Origin: Rossellomorea orangium
GTDB taxonomy: Bacteria > Bacillota > Bacilli > Bacillales > Bacillaceae_B
Assembly (NCBI RefSeq): GCF_019334305.1
Contig: NZ_JAHWGH010000014.1
Span: 124,001-188,000, forward strand
Reading direction: 5' to 3'
DNA: 64,000 nucleotides
Shown one piece after another: positions 42,952-50,555 of this stretch. Both the position numbers and the translations under genes were made by a program. Positions within the stretch are counted from its first letter, which is position 1. Each line of letters starts with the position of its first letter. The notes below the pieces were generated by a model. That model was not told the origin of the DNA and did no database searches. It was given only the letters and a program-made list of their open reading frames with translations.

Positions 42952-43785
42952 CTATAAACCCTCAGTGAGGCCTGGAATTGTCAACTCCTGCATGGCAGGT
43001 GACGGTTGAATGTTTAATAGTTTGCAAAGTAATGGTGCGATTTGAAGCTGCGGGACTTCCTGTTCATAGATTCCCGCCTCTAGTTTCGAACTGATGACGA
43101 ATAACGGGACTTCCCGATCTTCCTTCGTCGTTCCTCCATGCTGGCCATCTTTGTTCATTCCATGATCGGCAGAAATAATGATCTGGTATCCTTCCTCGAT
43201 CCAATCAGGTAGAATCGAAGCAAGCATAACATCCACAGCGATCACACGATTTCTGTAACCGGCAGAATCCGCCGTGTATTTGTGTCCATCATCATCTACA
43301 TTCATGCTGTGAATATAGAGAAAATCCGGATCTTTCGTCGTTTTCATATAGTTGGCATCAGCAAAAAGATGCGTATCGGGATAGTGATCCTCCCAGTAGA
43401 ACATCCCGTTCTGAATGGCACCATTCCCATCAAGCTTGATGCGGTCCGTCATGGGATTGAAAGGCGCAGAATGATAGAGTTCACTCACCCAGTGGTAGCT
43501 TGCCGTTGCATTCTTCAACCCATTTTTACTCGTCAAATGAAAGATACTCTCTTCCTTTGAACCACGTACAATCTGATTGGACGTGATTCCGTTTTGATAG
43601 GGAGGAGTTCCCGTCAACAACACTTCGTACAGGGGCCGGGACATGCTCGGCACCTCTGAAATGACCTTAAATCTTGAAGCCTGTCCCTTTTCCGCCAAGT
43701 GATGCAGATACCCCATGTTGTCGACGGCCGTGTCAAAGCGCAGTCCATCAATCATGATGAAAATCAGCTTGTCGTTAGTTGACAT
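42952..43785 (-). CDS. Cytoplasmic alkaline-phosphatase-superfamily hydrolase in the ABC operon
   Basis: The 277-aa protein has the metal and nucleophile motifs of the superfamily: Asp13 in FIMIDGLRFD, a Ser nucleophile near 47-49 in VPSMSRPLYEVLLTG, DDDGH, SADHGMN and QHGGT. No signal peptide or membrane segment is visible, so the enzyme should be cytoplasmic. Members are phosphodiesterases, phosphonate hydrolases such as PhnA, phosphonate monoester hydrolases or sulfatases. Its start overlaps the solute-binding protein gene by 11 bases, so it is part of the importer operon and most likely acts on the imported substrate. Confidence 0.85.
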   Translation of the reverse strand: MSTNDKLIFIMIDGLRFDTAVDNMGYLHHLAEKGQASRFKVISEVPSMSRPLYEVLLTGTPPYQNGITSNQIVRGSKEESIFHLTSKNGLKNATASYHWVSELYHSAPFNPMTDRIKLDGNGAIQNGMFYWEDHYPDTHLFADANYMKTTKDPDFLYIHSMNVDDDGHKYTADSAGYRNRVIAVDVMLASILPDWIEEGYQIIISADHGMNKDGQHGGTTKEDREVPLFVISSKLEAGIYEQEVPQLQIAPLLCKLLNIQPSPAMQELTIPGLTEGL

Positions 43786-44860
43786 GGACTAACACTTCCT
43801 CTTGCCATTTTTGTGGAAGGGATTTTGTTGCCTCTTCCCATGCTTTGGCATCCTCGACCGGTCTTGCGTTCTTATACATGCTATCAGGCAGAAGCTTTGC
43901 CTTCGCATCTTCTGGAAGTTTCACATCTTCACGGATCGGTCTTGCATAACCACGTGCAAGATTTGCCTGACCTTCATCTGATAAGATGTACTCACGTGTC
44001 AGCATCGCTGCGTGTGGATCCTTGGCATTCTTATTGATGACATTCGCATACCCTGACACAACAGATGAATCAGATGGAATGACCACTTCAAAGCGATCTT
44101 TATCAATTTGATCACGGTAGTTCAGTGCATTGAAATCCCATACGATGGCGACATCAGTCTCCCCTTTTTCAAGAGCTGTCAGGGATGGGTCCGTCGTCTG
44201 CAGGCGATTCTGTTTGGCAAGCTTCTGGAAGAACTCGATTCCCGGTTCAATGTTCTTCTCGTCACCGCCGTTGGCAAAGGCTGCTGCAAGCACTGCGAAT
44301 TGTGCCTGGTTGGCCTTCATCACGTCACCTACATCCACCTTGTAGTCACCGTTCAACAGGTCGCTCCAAGAAGTAGGAGGGTTTATCACATTATTCTTGT
44401 CGGTAATGAAAGCAAGTGTTCCAGTGTAACCAACCACCCAGTCTCCATTGTCGTCCTTTGCCCAATCAGGGATTTCATCCCAATGCGATGGTTTATACGG
44501 AAGCGTCAGTTCCTTCTCTTCAGCAAGAGGTCCAAATGCCACACCAACATCCCCTACATCGGCATCTCCGGTTTCAAACTTAGCAAGCTCCTCAGCACTC
44601 GACATGTCTGTATCTGTATGCTTGATATCATATTTCTCCGTGATATCCTTCCAAGTCTGTCCCCAGTTCGCCCATGAGTCCGGCATTCCGACTGAGTTCA
44701 CTTCCCCTTCTTCTTTTGCTTTCTTTTCTATTTGATCCAATGATAGATTACTAGTATCGATTTTGCTTCCTTCTGCGTTATCGTTCCCTGAACAGCCCGC
44801 CATAAGGAAAGCGGAAGTCACCCCAACAGTTAATACCTTTAACAATGCATTCTTCTTCAT
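43775..44860 (-). CDS. ABC transporter solute-binding lipoprotein
   Basis: The 361-aa protein has a lipoprotein signal (MKKNALLKVLTVGVTSAFLM, lipid-bearing Cys23) and a type II periplasmic-binding fold (VNSVGMPDSWANWG, FETGDADVGDVGVAFGPLAE, TSWSDLLNGDYKVDVGDV, GETDVAIVWDFNAL). It resembles binding proteins of spermidine, iron and 2-aminoethylphosphonate importers. It is the first gene of the operon SBP, hydrolase, permease, permease, ATPase, DeoR, PHP. The ligand is unknown. Confidence 0.88.
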   Translation of the reverse strand: MKKNALLKVLTVGVTSAFLMAGCSGNDNAEGSKIDTSNLSLDQIEKKAKEEGEVNSVGMPDSWANWGQTWKDITEKYDIKHTDTDMSSAEELAKFETGDADVGDVGVAFGPLAEEKELTLPYKPSHWDEIPDWAKDDNGDWVVGYTGTLAFITDKNNVINPPTSWSDLLNGDYKVDVGDVMKANQAQFAVLAAAFANGGDEKNIEPGIEFFQKLAKQNRLQTTDPSLTALEKGETDVAIVWDFNALNYRDQIDKDRFEVVIPSDSSVVSGYANVINKNAKDPHAAMLTREYILSDEGQANLARGYARPIREDVKLPEDAKAKLLPDSMYKNARPVEDAKAWEEATKSLPQKWQEEVLVHVN

Positions 44861-45030
44861 GGATGTCTCCTCCTAGTTTTGAATCATTTTTGTTTTCTTT
44901 TGTTTCACACATTCATCATAGGAAACCAAAGTAAATAAGAGATTAATCAAACGTAAAAGTATTCTGAAATAATGTTAATTTGATGTAAAGGACAGGGATA
45001 GGATGGTTTGAGATGCTTAAAAAAGTCCAT

Positions 45031-45073
45031 AAAAAAAGTGCCCGACTCCCCTTAACGGAGTCAGACACCTTTT
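45031..45073 (-). terminator. Intrinsic terminator of htpX
   Basis: AAGGTGtCTGACTCC paired with GGAGTCgGGCAC, followed by a T run on the minus strand. Confidence 0.8.
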
Positions 45074-45083
45074 AAATCCTCTA

Positions 45084-45965
45084 TTATTTCGCTTGCAAAC
45101 GGCTGATCCGCTCATCCAAATCAGGGTGAGTCGAAAACATCGCCGATTTACGTCGTCCATTGATTTTCAATGTAGAAATAGCCGTATCATCTTCACCCTT
45201 CATGCGGCTTGAGTAAGCTTTCAGCATCTGTAGGGCATGAACCATTTTATCCTTACCGGCAAGGTCCGCTCCGCCTCTGTCCGCGTGGTACTCACGATGA
45301 CGGGAATAAGCGAAGACAACCAGACTACCTAAGATCGAGAATACGATCTGGAAGACAATCACGGCAATGAAATGCACGATCGGTGCCATTTCTTCCCTTG
45401 CAAAACGCGACGCGATCCACGCTGCAATCCGTGCCAGGAAGACAACGAATGTATTGACCACACCTTGAAGCAGGGTCATTGTTACCATGTCTCCGTTTGC
45501 AACGTGGGCTACCTCATGGGCAATGACGCCTTCAACTGCATCATCATCCATCTCACGAAGCAATCCAGTCGAAACAGCAACCAGTGAGCGCTTCTTCGAA
45601 GGTCCTGTAGCAAATGCATTGACCTCAGGAGAATGATAGATTCCCACTTCCGGCATATGCACAAGTCCTGCCGCTCTAGAAAGTCGGTGAACTTTCTCCA
45701 CAACCGCACGTTCCTCAGAAGACAGGGCTCCATCCGGGTTCAGCACTTGGACCCCCATCATCCGCTTCGCCATCCAGCGTGACATCGCCAGAGAGATGAA
45801 TGACCCGGAAAAACCGATAATGGCACTGAATACGAGTAGTGCACCTAAATCCAGCCCGCCTGAAGCCGTGATGTAGTTCCCCGCTCCTGTGACGGAAAAA
45901 ATGATACTAATCGTCAGTAATACTAAAACGTTCGTTAACAGGAAGTAAAATATACGTTTCCCCAT
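45084..45965 (-). CDS. htpX: Membrane zinc metalloprotease HtpX
   Basis: The 293-aa protein has two N-terminal membrane segments, the zinc site HEVAH (150-154) with the third ligand in REYHAD, and two further hydrophobic segments after it. HtpX degrades damaged membrane proteins. A promoter (TTGTAT-17-TATAAT) lies upstream, at 46016-46044. Confidence 0.95.
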   Translation of the reverse strand: MGKRIFYFLLTNVLVLLTISIIFSVTGAGNYITASGGLDLGALLVFSAIIGFSGSFISLAMSRWMAKRMMGVQVLNPDGALSSEERAVVEKVHRLSRAAGLVHMPEVGIYHSPEVNAFATGPSKKRSLVAVSTGLLREMDDDAVEGVIAHEVAHVANGDMVTMTLLQGVVNTFVVFLARIAAWIASRFAREEMAPIVHFIAVIVFQIVFSILGSLVVFAYSRHREYHADRGGADLAGKDKMVHALQMLKAYSSRMKGEDDTAISTLKINGRRKSAMFSTHPDLDERISRLQAK

Positions 45966-46015
45966 CTTGTTTCCTCACTCCTATTTCAAGTTCACATGAA
46001 CCTGTATCTGAATAT

Positions 46016-46044
46016 ATTATAATTCCTATACGGAAGAAATACAA
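46016..46044 (-). promoter_or_regulatory. Promoter of htpX
   Basis: TTGTAT (46039-46044), 17 bases, TATAAT (46016-46021) on the minus strand, about 50 bases before the start codon. Confidence 0.65.
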
Positions 46045-46057
46045 GCAAAAGGTGAAA

Positions 46058-46086
46058 TTGACGAGGCCCTGACGAACCAGTAGTAT
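46058..46086 (+). promoter_or_regulatory. Promoter of the DUF1836 gene
   Basis: TTGACG, 17 bases, TAGTAT on the plus strand, 35 bases before the start codon. Confidence 0.6.
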
Positions 46087-46121
46087 AGAAGAAGATAGTT
46101 GAATGAGGCGGGGGAATCACG

Positions 46122-46829
46122 ATGGAAACGATTAAATTGACACGCAAACATATGGCCGAACTACTGCTCTCACTGAACGGCACAAACAGCAGGACCCCAC
46201 TCAAGGTGCTTCAGGCTGCATGGACGAATTTACATAAAGAGGATGAGCTACCACCAATCATTCAAAAATTACTCAAACCTTCCAAAGGCGAAATTGGATT
46301 TTCCCTCAATGAAATCGTCTCCTTGGGAAACCTGATCGAATTCACCAACTTTCCGCAGAGCACCGTCCAGAACTGGGTGAAGCGGGATGTCAGAGGCTTG
46401 ATCGGATCCCCACAGCTTGGCAAAAAATACACCACTGAACAGGCTGCCATGCTGTTTATCGTGGAAGACCTCAAGGCAACACTTGATTTCGATTCCATCC
46501 GGAAAATCCTTACACTCGTGTTCAACAATATCGATGACCGTACGGATGATATCATCAACCCCATGGATCTTTACCTTGCGTATGCATCCGTCTTCGATCA
46601 GATTCATCACCAATCCTTACCTTCCATAAAGACAGCTGATGGTTCGGTAAACGAGCATATCGACGGGTTCATCAAAGATGAGTGCCGGGACATGCTTTCG
46701 ACGTTTGACGGAATCGTGGAAGAGAATGTAAGTAAAGTTCTAAATGTCATGATTGTGTCGGTGCTGACGGTCCAGGCAGGGTTTTATCAGGCCGTGACGA
46801 AGAAGTATGTAACAGATGCCCTATCATAA
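46122..46829 (+). CDS. DUF1836 protein, unknown function
   Basis: The 235-aa protein matches the DUF1836 pattern: a helical N-terminal region, a MerR-like putative helix-turn-helix (FPQSTVQNWVKRDVRGLI...GKKYTTEQAAMLFIVEDLK) and a helical C-terminal part. The HTH-like segment suggests nucleic-acid binding. AGGCGGGGG lies before the ATG. Function is unknown. It stands divergent from htpX. Confidence 0.75.
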   Translation: METIKLTRKHMAELLLSLNGTNSRTPLKVLQAAWTNLHKEDELPPIIQKLLKPSKGEIGFSLNEIVSLGNLIEFTNFPQSTVQNWVKRDVRGLIGSPQLGKKYTTEQAAMLFIVEDLKATLDFDSIRKILTLVFNNIDDRTDDIINPMDLYLAYASVFDQIHHQSLPSIKTADGSVNEHIDGFIKDECRDMLSTFDGIVEENVSKVLNVMIVSVLTVQAGFYQAVTKKYVTDALS

Positions 46830-46874
46830 AAAAATGCCTGTCCCCCATTCAAAAGGGAGACAGGCATTTTTATG
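46829..46874. terminator. Bidirectional terminator between the DUF1836 and YhgE-type genes
   Basis: AAAAATGCCTGTC stem with CCCC/GGGA inner pairs, a short loop and its complement, T/A runs on both sides. Confidence 0.85.
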
Positions 46875-46875
46875 A

Positions 46876-48873
46876 TCATTTTGCTACTTCAACCGTTTTC
46901 GCATGCTGCATATGAGTGGTAAACCAGGCGATTCCGCCAGCCACAGCCAAATAGGCAAACAATACCCATAACTGATGCCCAAGCTGAGTGAAGTCACCTA
47001 ATGTAATGACCTCCTGGAAGCTGCTTAACGAATGAGCCATCGGTAAATTCTCCCCGATGATGCGCAGTATCGGCGTATTCAAGTCTCTAGGGAACGTCCC
47101 TCCACAAGTCGCCAGCTGCAGGACGAGGAAGGTAACAGCCAGAAACTTCCCGACGAATCCGAATACGGTAATCAACATGAAGATAAAGGTCATGAATGTG
47201 AAAGAAATGATGATACTCGATAAAATAAACAACGGTATATTCACGACTTCTAAATGGAATCCAAAGAGAAGAACCCCGTCGACGATGAGTGCCTGAATGG
47301 AACCGATGGCAAACACCAACCCCCATTTATTGATGAAATGAGTCGTGCCATTTACGCGAAGATCATTACGTCTGCCAAGGGGCAGGATATTCGCCGCCAT
47401 GATCCCACCTACGTAAAGGGCTAATGACAAGAAATATGGTGCAATTCCGGTTCCATAGTTCGGCACCTTGGATACATTGGATTTCACGAGATGTACTGGA
47501 TCTGAGAACATGGACGATAACTCATTCGTTGAATGAACCTCTGATGTTTTTTCTGCTGCATCGGTGAGCTTAGTCGCTAATTCCCCCGAGCCTGATTCAA
47601 GATCTGTCAGTCCCTGATTTAAAGCACTGACACCTGAAGAAAGCTTATCACTTCCACTTGATAAAGAATCAATTCCGGCAGTCAGGGCTGTGAATCCCTG
47701 GTTCCAGTCAGCAAAACCTGAAGAGAGCGCTTTGGAACCTGTCGCTAGTTCAGAAGCTCCGTCGGATGCCTGGTTCAGTTTGTCAGTGAACCGGGAGAAC
47801 CCTGCATACAGCTGACTCTGTCCACCCGCTAGCTGTTCTGTTTGCTGATGAAGTTCCGATTGTCCGTTTTCAAGCTCCGATGTAGAAGCTGTTAGTTTTT
47901 CCGAAAGCTCTTGAATGCGTTTGAATTCAGGATCATCTTTCACCTCTGGATGGGATTCCTTATACGTTTGAAGCTGACTAGACAGCTTCTCCGCCGTAAC
48001 ATTGGCTTCTGATTGTTGCTGTTGGAGCTGACCCTCTGCACCAGCGAGCTTGTTTGTTTGATCCGCCAGTTGTTCAGTGCCCGTAGTCATTTGCGCACCG
48101 GCTTGCGTGAGGCTCTTCATTCCACCGGCTAATTGCACAGAACTTGAATGTAGATGCTGGAGGCCACTCTCAAGGGAACCTGCTCCGGCTGACAGTTTTT
48201 CACTTCCAGCTTGAAGCTTTTCGGAACCTTCTCCGAGTCCGTTGATCCCAGCTGCAAGAGTATTCATTCCTGCCTTTTCATCTTTAATTCCATTATGCAG
48301 ACTACTTGCCCCGTCACTTGCTTTCGTTAATCCCTTCCCCATTTCTTCAAACTTGGAAAAAACGCCGTCCGCGTAGGATTTGGAAATGGTATCTGACAGC
48401 TTACTCTTCATTTTTTCTGTAGCACTGGAACTAATTTGAGAGGCTACGAAGTTTTTACCAGGGTTGTCCTTATACAGAAGTTCGGCAGGCTCGGGATGTT
48501 CGTCCATCAGGGTGCTCACCTTTTCCGAGAAGTCTTCAGGAATCGTAACGATCATATAGTACGTTCCTTCTTTAAGACCTTCTTTGGCTTTAGCAGTGGA
48601 AACGAACTTGAAATTCAGATCTTCTGACTTTTTCAGTTCCTTTACAAAATCTTTCCCCGCCTCTATGGGTTCATCCTCCATGATGGCTCCCTCATCTTCA
48701 TTGACGATGGCAACAGGTAATTGTTCAAGCTTGCCGTATGGATTCCAGTAGCCTGACAGGAATAATCCAGAATAGATTAATGGAACTAAAAGAAGAAACC
48801 CGAGGGCGATTCTTCTGTGCTTATGGCTAACCATCGCCTTTAAATCTTGTAGTATTAGTGCGAATCCTTTCAT
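46876..48873 (-). CDS. YhgE/Pip-domain membrane protein (phage-infection-protein-like)
   Basis: The 665-aa protein starts MKGFALILQDLKAMVSHKHR, an N-terminal membrane segment (FLLLVPLIYSGLFLSGYWNP), then a long soluble region of about 430 residues, and at the C-terminus about five membrane segments of the ABC2-type Pip domain. The soluble region has many G..SL..G..(K/Q)L..G repeats (LAAGINGLGEGSEKLQAG) likely to form a long coiled or helical stalk outside the cell. Related proteins include the Lactococcus phage-infection protein and EsaA of type VII secretion. ATG at 48873 is preceded by GAAGGAG. Confidence 0.85.
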   Translation of the reverse strand: MKGFALILQDLKAMVSHKHRRIALGFLLLVPLIYSGLFLSGYWNPYGKLEQLPVAIVNEDEGAIMEDEPIEAGKDFVKELKKSEDLNFKFVSTAKAKEGLKEGTYYMIVTIPEDFSEKVSTLMDEHPEPAELLYKDNPGKNFVASQISSSATEKMKSKLSDTISKSYADGVFSKFEEMGKGLTKASDGASSLHNGIKDEKAGMNTLAAGINGLGEGSEKLQAGSEKLSAGAGSLESGLQHLHSSSVQLAGGMKSLTQAGAQMTTGTEQLADQTNKLAGAEGQLQQQQSEANVTAEKLSSQLQTYKESHPEVKDDPEFKRIQELSEKLTASTSELENGQSELHQQTEQLAGGQSQLYAGFSRFTDKLNQASDGASELATGSKALSSGFADWNQGFTALTAGIDSLSSGSDKLSSGVSALNQGLTDLESGSGELATKLTDAAEKTSEVHSTNELSSMFSDPVHLVKSNVSKVPNYGTGIAPYFLSLALYVGGIMAANILPLGRRNDLRVNGTTHFINKWGLVFAIGSIQALIVDGVLLFGFHLEVVNIPLFILSSIIISFTFMTFIFMLITVFGFVGKFLAVTFLVLQLATCGGTFPRDLNTPILRIIGENLPMAHSLSSFQEVITLGDFTQLGHQLWVLFAYLAVAGGIAWFTTHMQHAKTVEVAK

Positions 48874-48992
48874 AAACAAACTCCTTCTTTTAATCATTTA
48901 CATCCAATTATCATACGTGGATAAAATGATAATGTATAATACATAATTAGTTATACATATATAGCTTTCAGTCTATGAAAGGATGTGTTCTT

Positions 48993-49895
48993 ATGGAACT
49001 ACAGCAGCTGCACTACTTTCAGACCGTTGCCCGTCTGGAACACATGACCAAGGCTGCAGAGGAACTGAGGATTGCCCAGCCTTCCCTCAGCAAGACGATT
49101 GCCCGTTTGGAAGAAGATCTCGGGGTGCCTTTATTCGAACGACAGCACCGACAGATTAAACTGAACCGCTTTGGAGAGCTGTTTCTTACTCGGGTGGAAC
49201 GTGTATTCATGGAAATCAACGAAGGAAAAAGGGAGATTGCGGAGGCAATGGACCTTGAGGAACATACGATACGGATGGCCGTCACGATTCCAAGGGTGCT
49301 TCCAGATTTGGTCGGGGCATTCTTAAAGGAAAACCCACACGTCCGATTTCAGCAATTCGTCCACTCCATGAGTCGGATGAAGGAGCAGTTAAAAAATGGA
49401 GAAGTGGATTACTGCATCTCTTCTATTCCCTTGGATGATGATGAAGATATTGTATGGGAGCCGTTGATGACAGAGGAGATCTTCCTTATCGTACCCCCAG
49501 GTCACCGGTTGGAGAACAAGAGTGAAATCGATCTCATTGAAGTAAAGGATGAACCGTTCATCAGCATGAACACAGGCTACGGACTGCGGAACCTGACAGA
49601 CGAGATCTGTTTACAGGCTGGGTTCACACCCGTCATCTCCTTTGAAGGGGATGAACCCGGCGTCATCGGGGACCTGGTCAGGCAAGGACTCGGCATCGCC
49701 TTCATCCCCGCCATCTCATGGATGAACCGCCGTACACCCTTCCCCCACAAAATCAGGATCAACAACCCAACCTGCGAGCGCACCATCGGACTCGGCTGGT
49801 CCAAACGAAGGCACCTCACCCGTACCGCCAAACAATTCCACCCATTCATGATCAACTACTTTAATAAAATTGGCATGAAACTGAATCAATTATAA
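48993..49895 (+). CDS. LysR-family transcriptional regulator
   Basis: The 300-aa protein starts MELQQLHYFQTVARLEHMTK, has the winged HTH (MTKAAEELRIAQPSLSKTIARLEEDLGVPLFER) and an effector-binding domain. It is divergent from the YhgE-type gene, with 119 bases between the starts, the usual LysR layout for control of the neighbour. AAAGGATG precedes ATG 48993. Confidence 0.9.
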   Translation: MELQQLHYFQTVARLEHMTKAAEELRIAQPSLSKTIARLEEDLGVPLFERQHRQIKLNRFGELFLTRVERVFMEINEGKREIAEAMDLEEHTIRMAVTIPRVLPDLVGAFLKENPHVRFQQFVHSMSRMKEQLKNGEVDYCISSIPLDDDEDIVWEPLMTEEIFLIVPPGHRLENKSEIDLIEVKDEPFISMNTGYGLRNLTDEICLQAGFTPVISFEGDEPGVIGDLVRQGLGIAFIPAISWMNRRTPFPHKIRINNPTCERTIGLGWSKRRHLTRTAKQFHPFMINYFNKIGMKLNQL

Positions 49896-49935
49896 AGGGA
49901 CGGACCTTCATTTTCGCAAATGAAGGCCCGTCCCT
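49896..49935. repeat. Dispersed GAGGGACGGACCT element as a hairpin
   Basis: AGGGACGGACCTTCA, ten bases, TGAAGGCCCGTCCCT. One arm has a T-to-C change but still pairs by wobble. It lies right after the LysR stop and could end that transcript. Confidence 0.8.
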
Positions 49936-49954
49936 ATTGGGTTTCGCCTGAAAA

Positions 49955-50446
49955 TCATAGGTCCGTCCCTCTTTTGATCGGGATCCATACCTCTTCGACT
50001 GCGTTGGGGTCTGCAGGGTTGTAGTGTTCGTCGAAGCGTTCGAAGTGTTCGCGGTCGTCGAGTTGATATTCTGAAGAAGGCATCCACACTGTGTGGATGT
50101 ACTTCAAGGTTTCATGGAAGGTGCTGGCGGGTCCTTGGTGAAGGAACATGGCGTATAGTCCACCTTTCATGGTGTATGTATCCATGGCTTCAGGTGTGTT
50201 CTCATATGCCTCCACTTCTACTGCTGCCCATTTCACGAAAGGGGTCGCAGGGGTTAATTGCTTCACATCAAGCCCTGAATCGAATACTTTCATATTATAG
50301 AGTTTTTCATCTATACGATGAGGAATCGCCTTTCGATGGGGCATGAAGCTTTGCCAGAGTGCTTTCGTCGAATCCTCTGAGAGGGACATGACCTTGAATT
50401 TTCCGATTAACTTCTTTTCTTTCAATCTAATTATAGATGGTTTCAC
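49955..50446 (-). CDS. GyrI-like small-molecule-binding protein
   Basis: The 163-aa single-domain protein matches GyrI/SOUL-type effector-binding domains: LIGKFKVMSLSED, GLDVKQLTPATPF, MKGGLYAMFLHQGPASTFHETLKYI, WMPSSEYQL, FERFDEHYNP and EEVWIPIK. It has no DNA-binding domain; such stand-alone GyrI-like proteins bind or hydrolyse small compounds. The last codons (KRGTDL and stop) come from a copy of the dispersed GGGACGGACCT element, so the C-terminus was set by the element. Confidence 0.82.
   Translation of the reverse strand: MKPSIIRLKEKKLIGKFKVMSLSEDSTKALWQSFMPHRKAIPHRIDEKLYNMKVFDSGLDVKQLTPATPFVKWAAVEVEAYENTPEAMDTYTMKGGLYAMFLHQGPASTFHETLKYIHTVWMPSSEYQLDDREHFERFDEHYNPADPNAVEEVWIPIKRGTDL
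49959..49971 (-). repeat. Dispersed element copy supplying the stop of the GyrI-like gene
   Basis: Minus strand GAGGGACGGACCT, read as GGG-ACG-GAC-CTA then TGA. Confidence 0.85.
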
Positions 50447-50514
50447 TAGGTTCCCCCCTAAATATTATGTACTATTTATTATCTCATTGTTCACACAATG
50501 ATTCTAAGCCGAAA

Positions 50515-50547
50515 AGAAAAGATGCCCCAAACTGTGGCATCTTTTCT
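50515..50547 (-). terminator. Intrinsic terminator of the subtilase gene
   Basis: GAAAAGATGCC(C/A)CA stem, short loop, complement, T/A-rich flanks on the minus strand, just past the stop codon. Confidence 0.8.
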
Positions 50548-50555
50548 AACTAATA

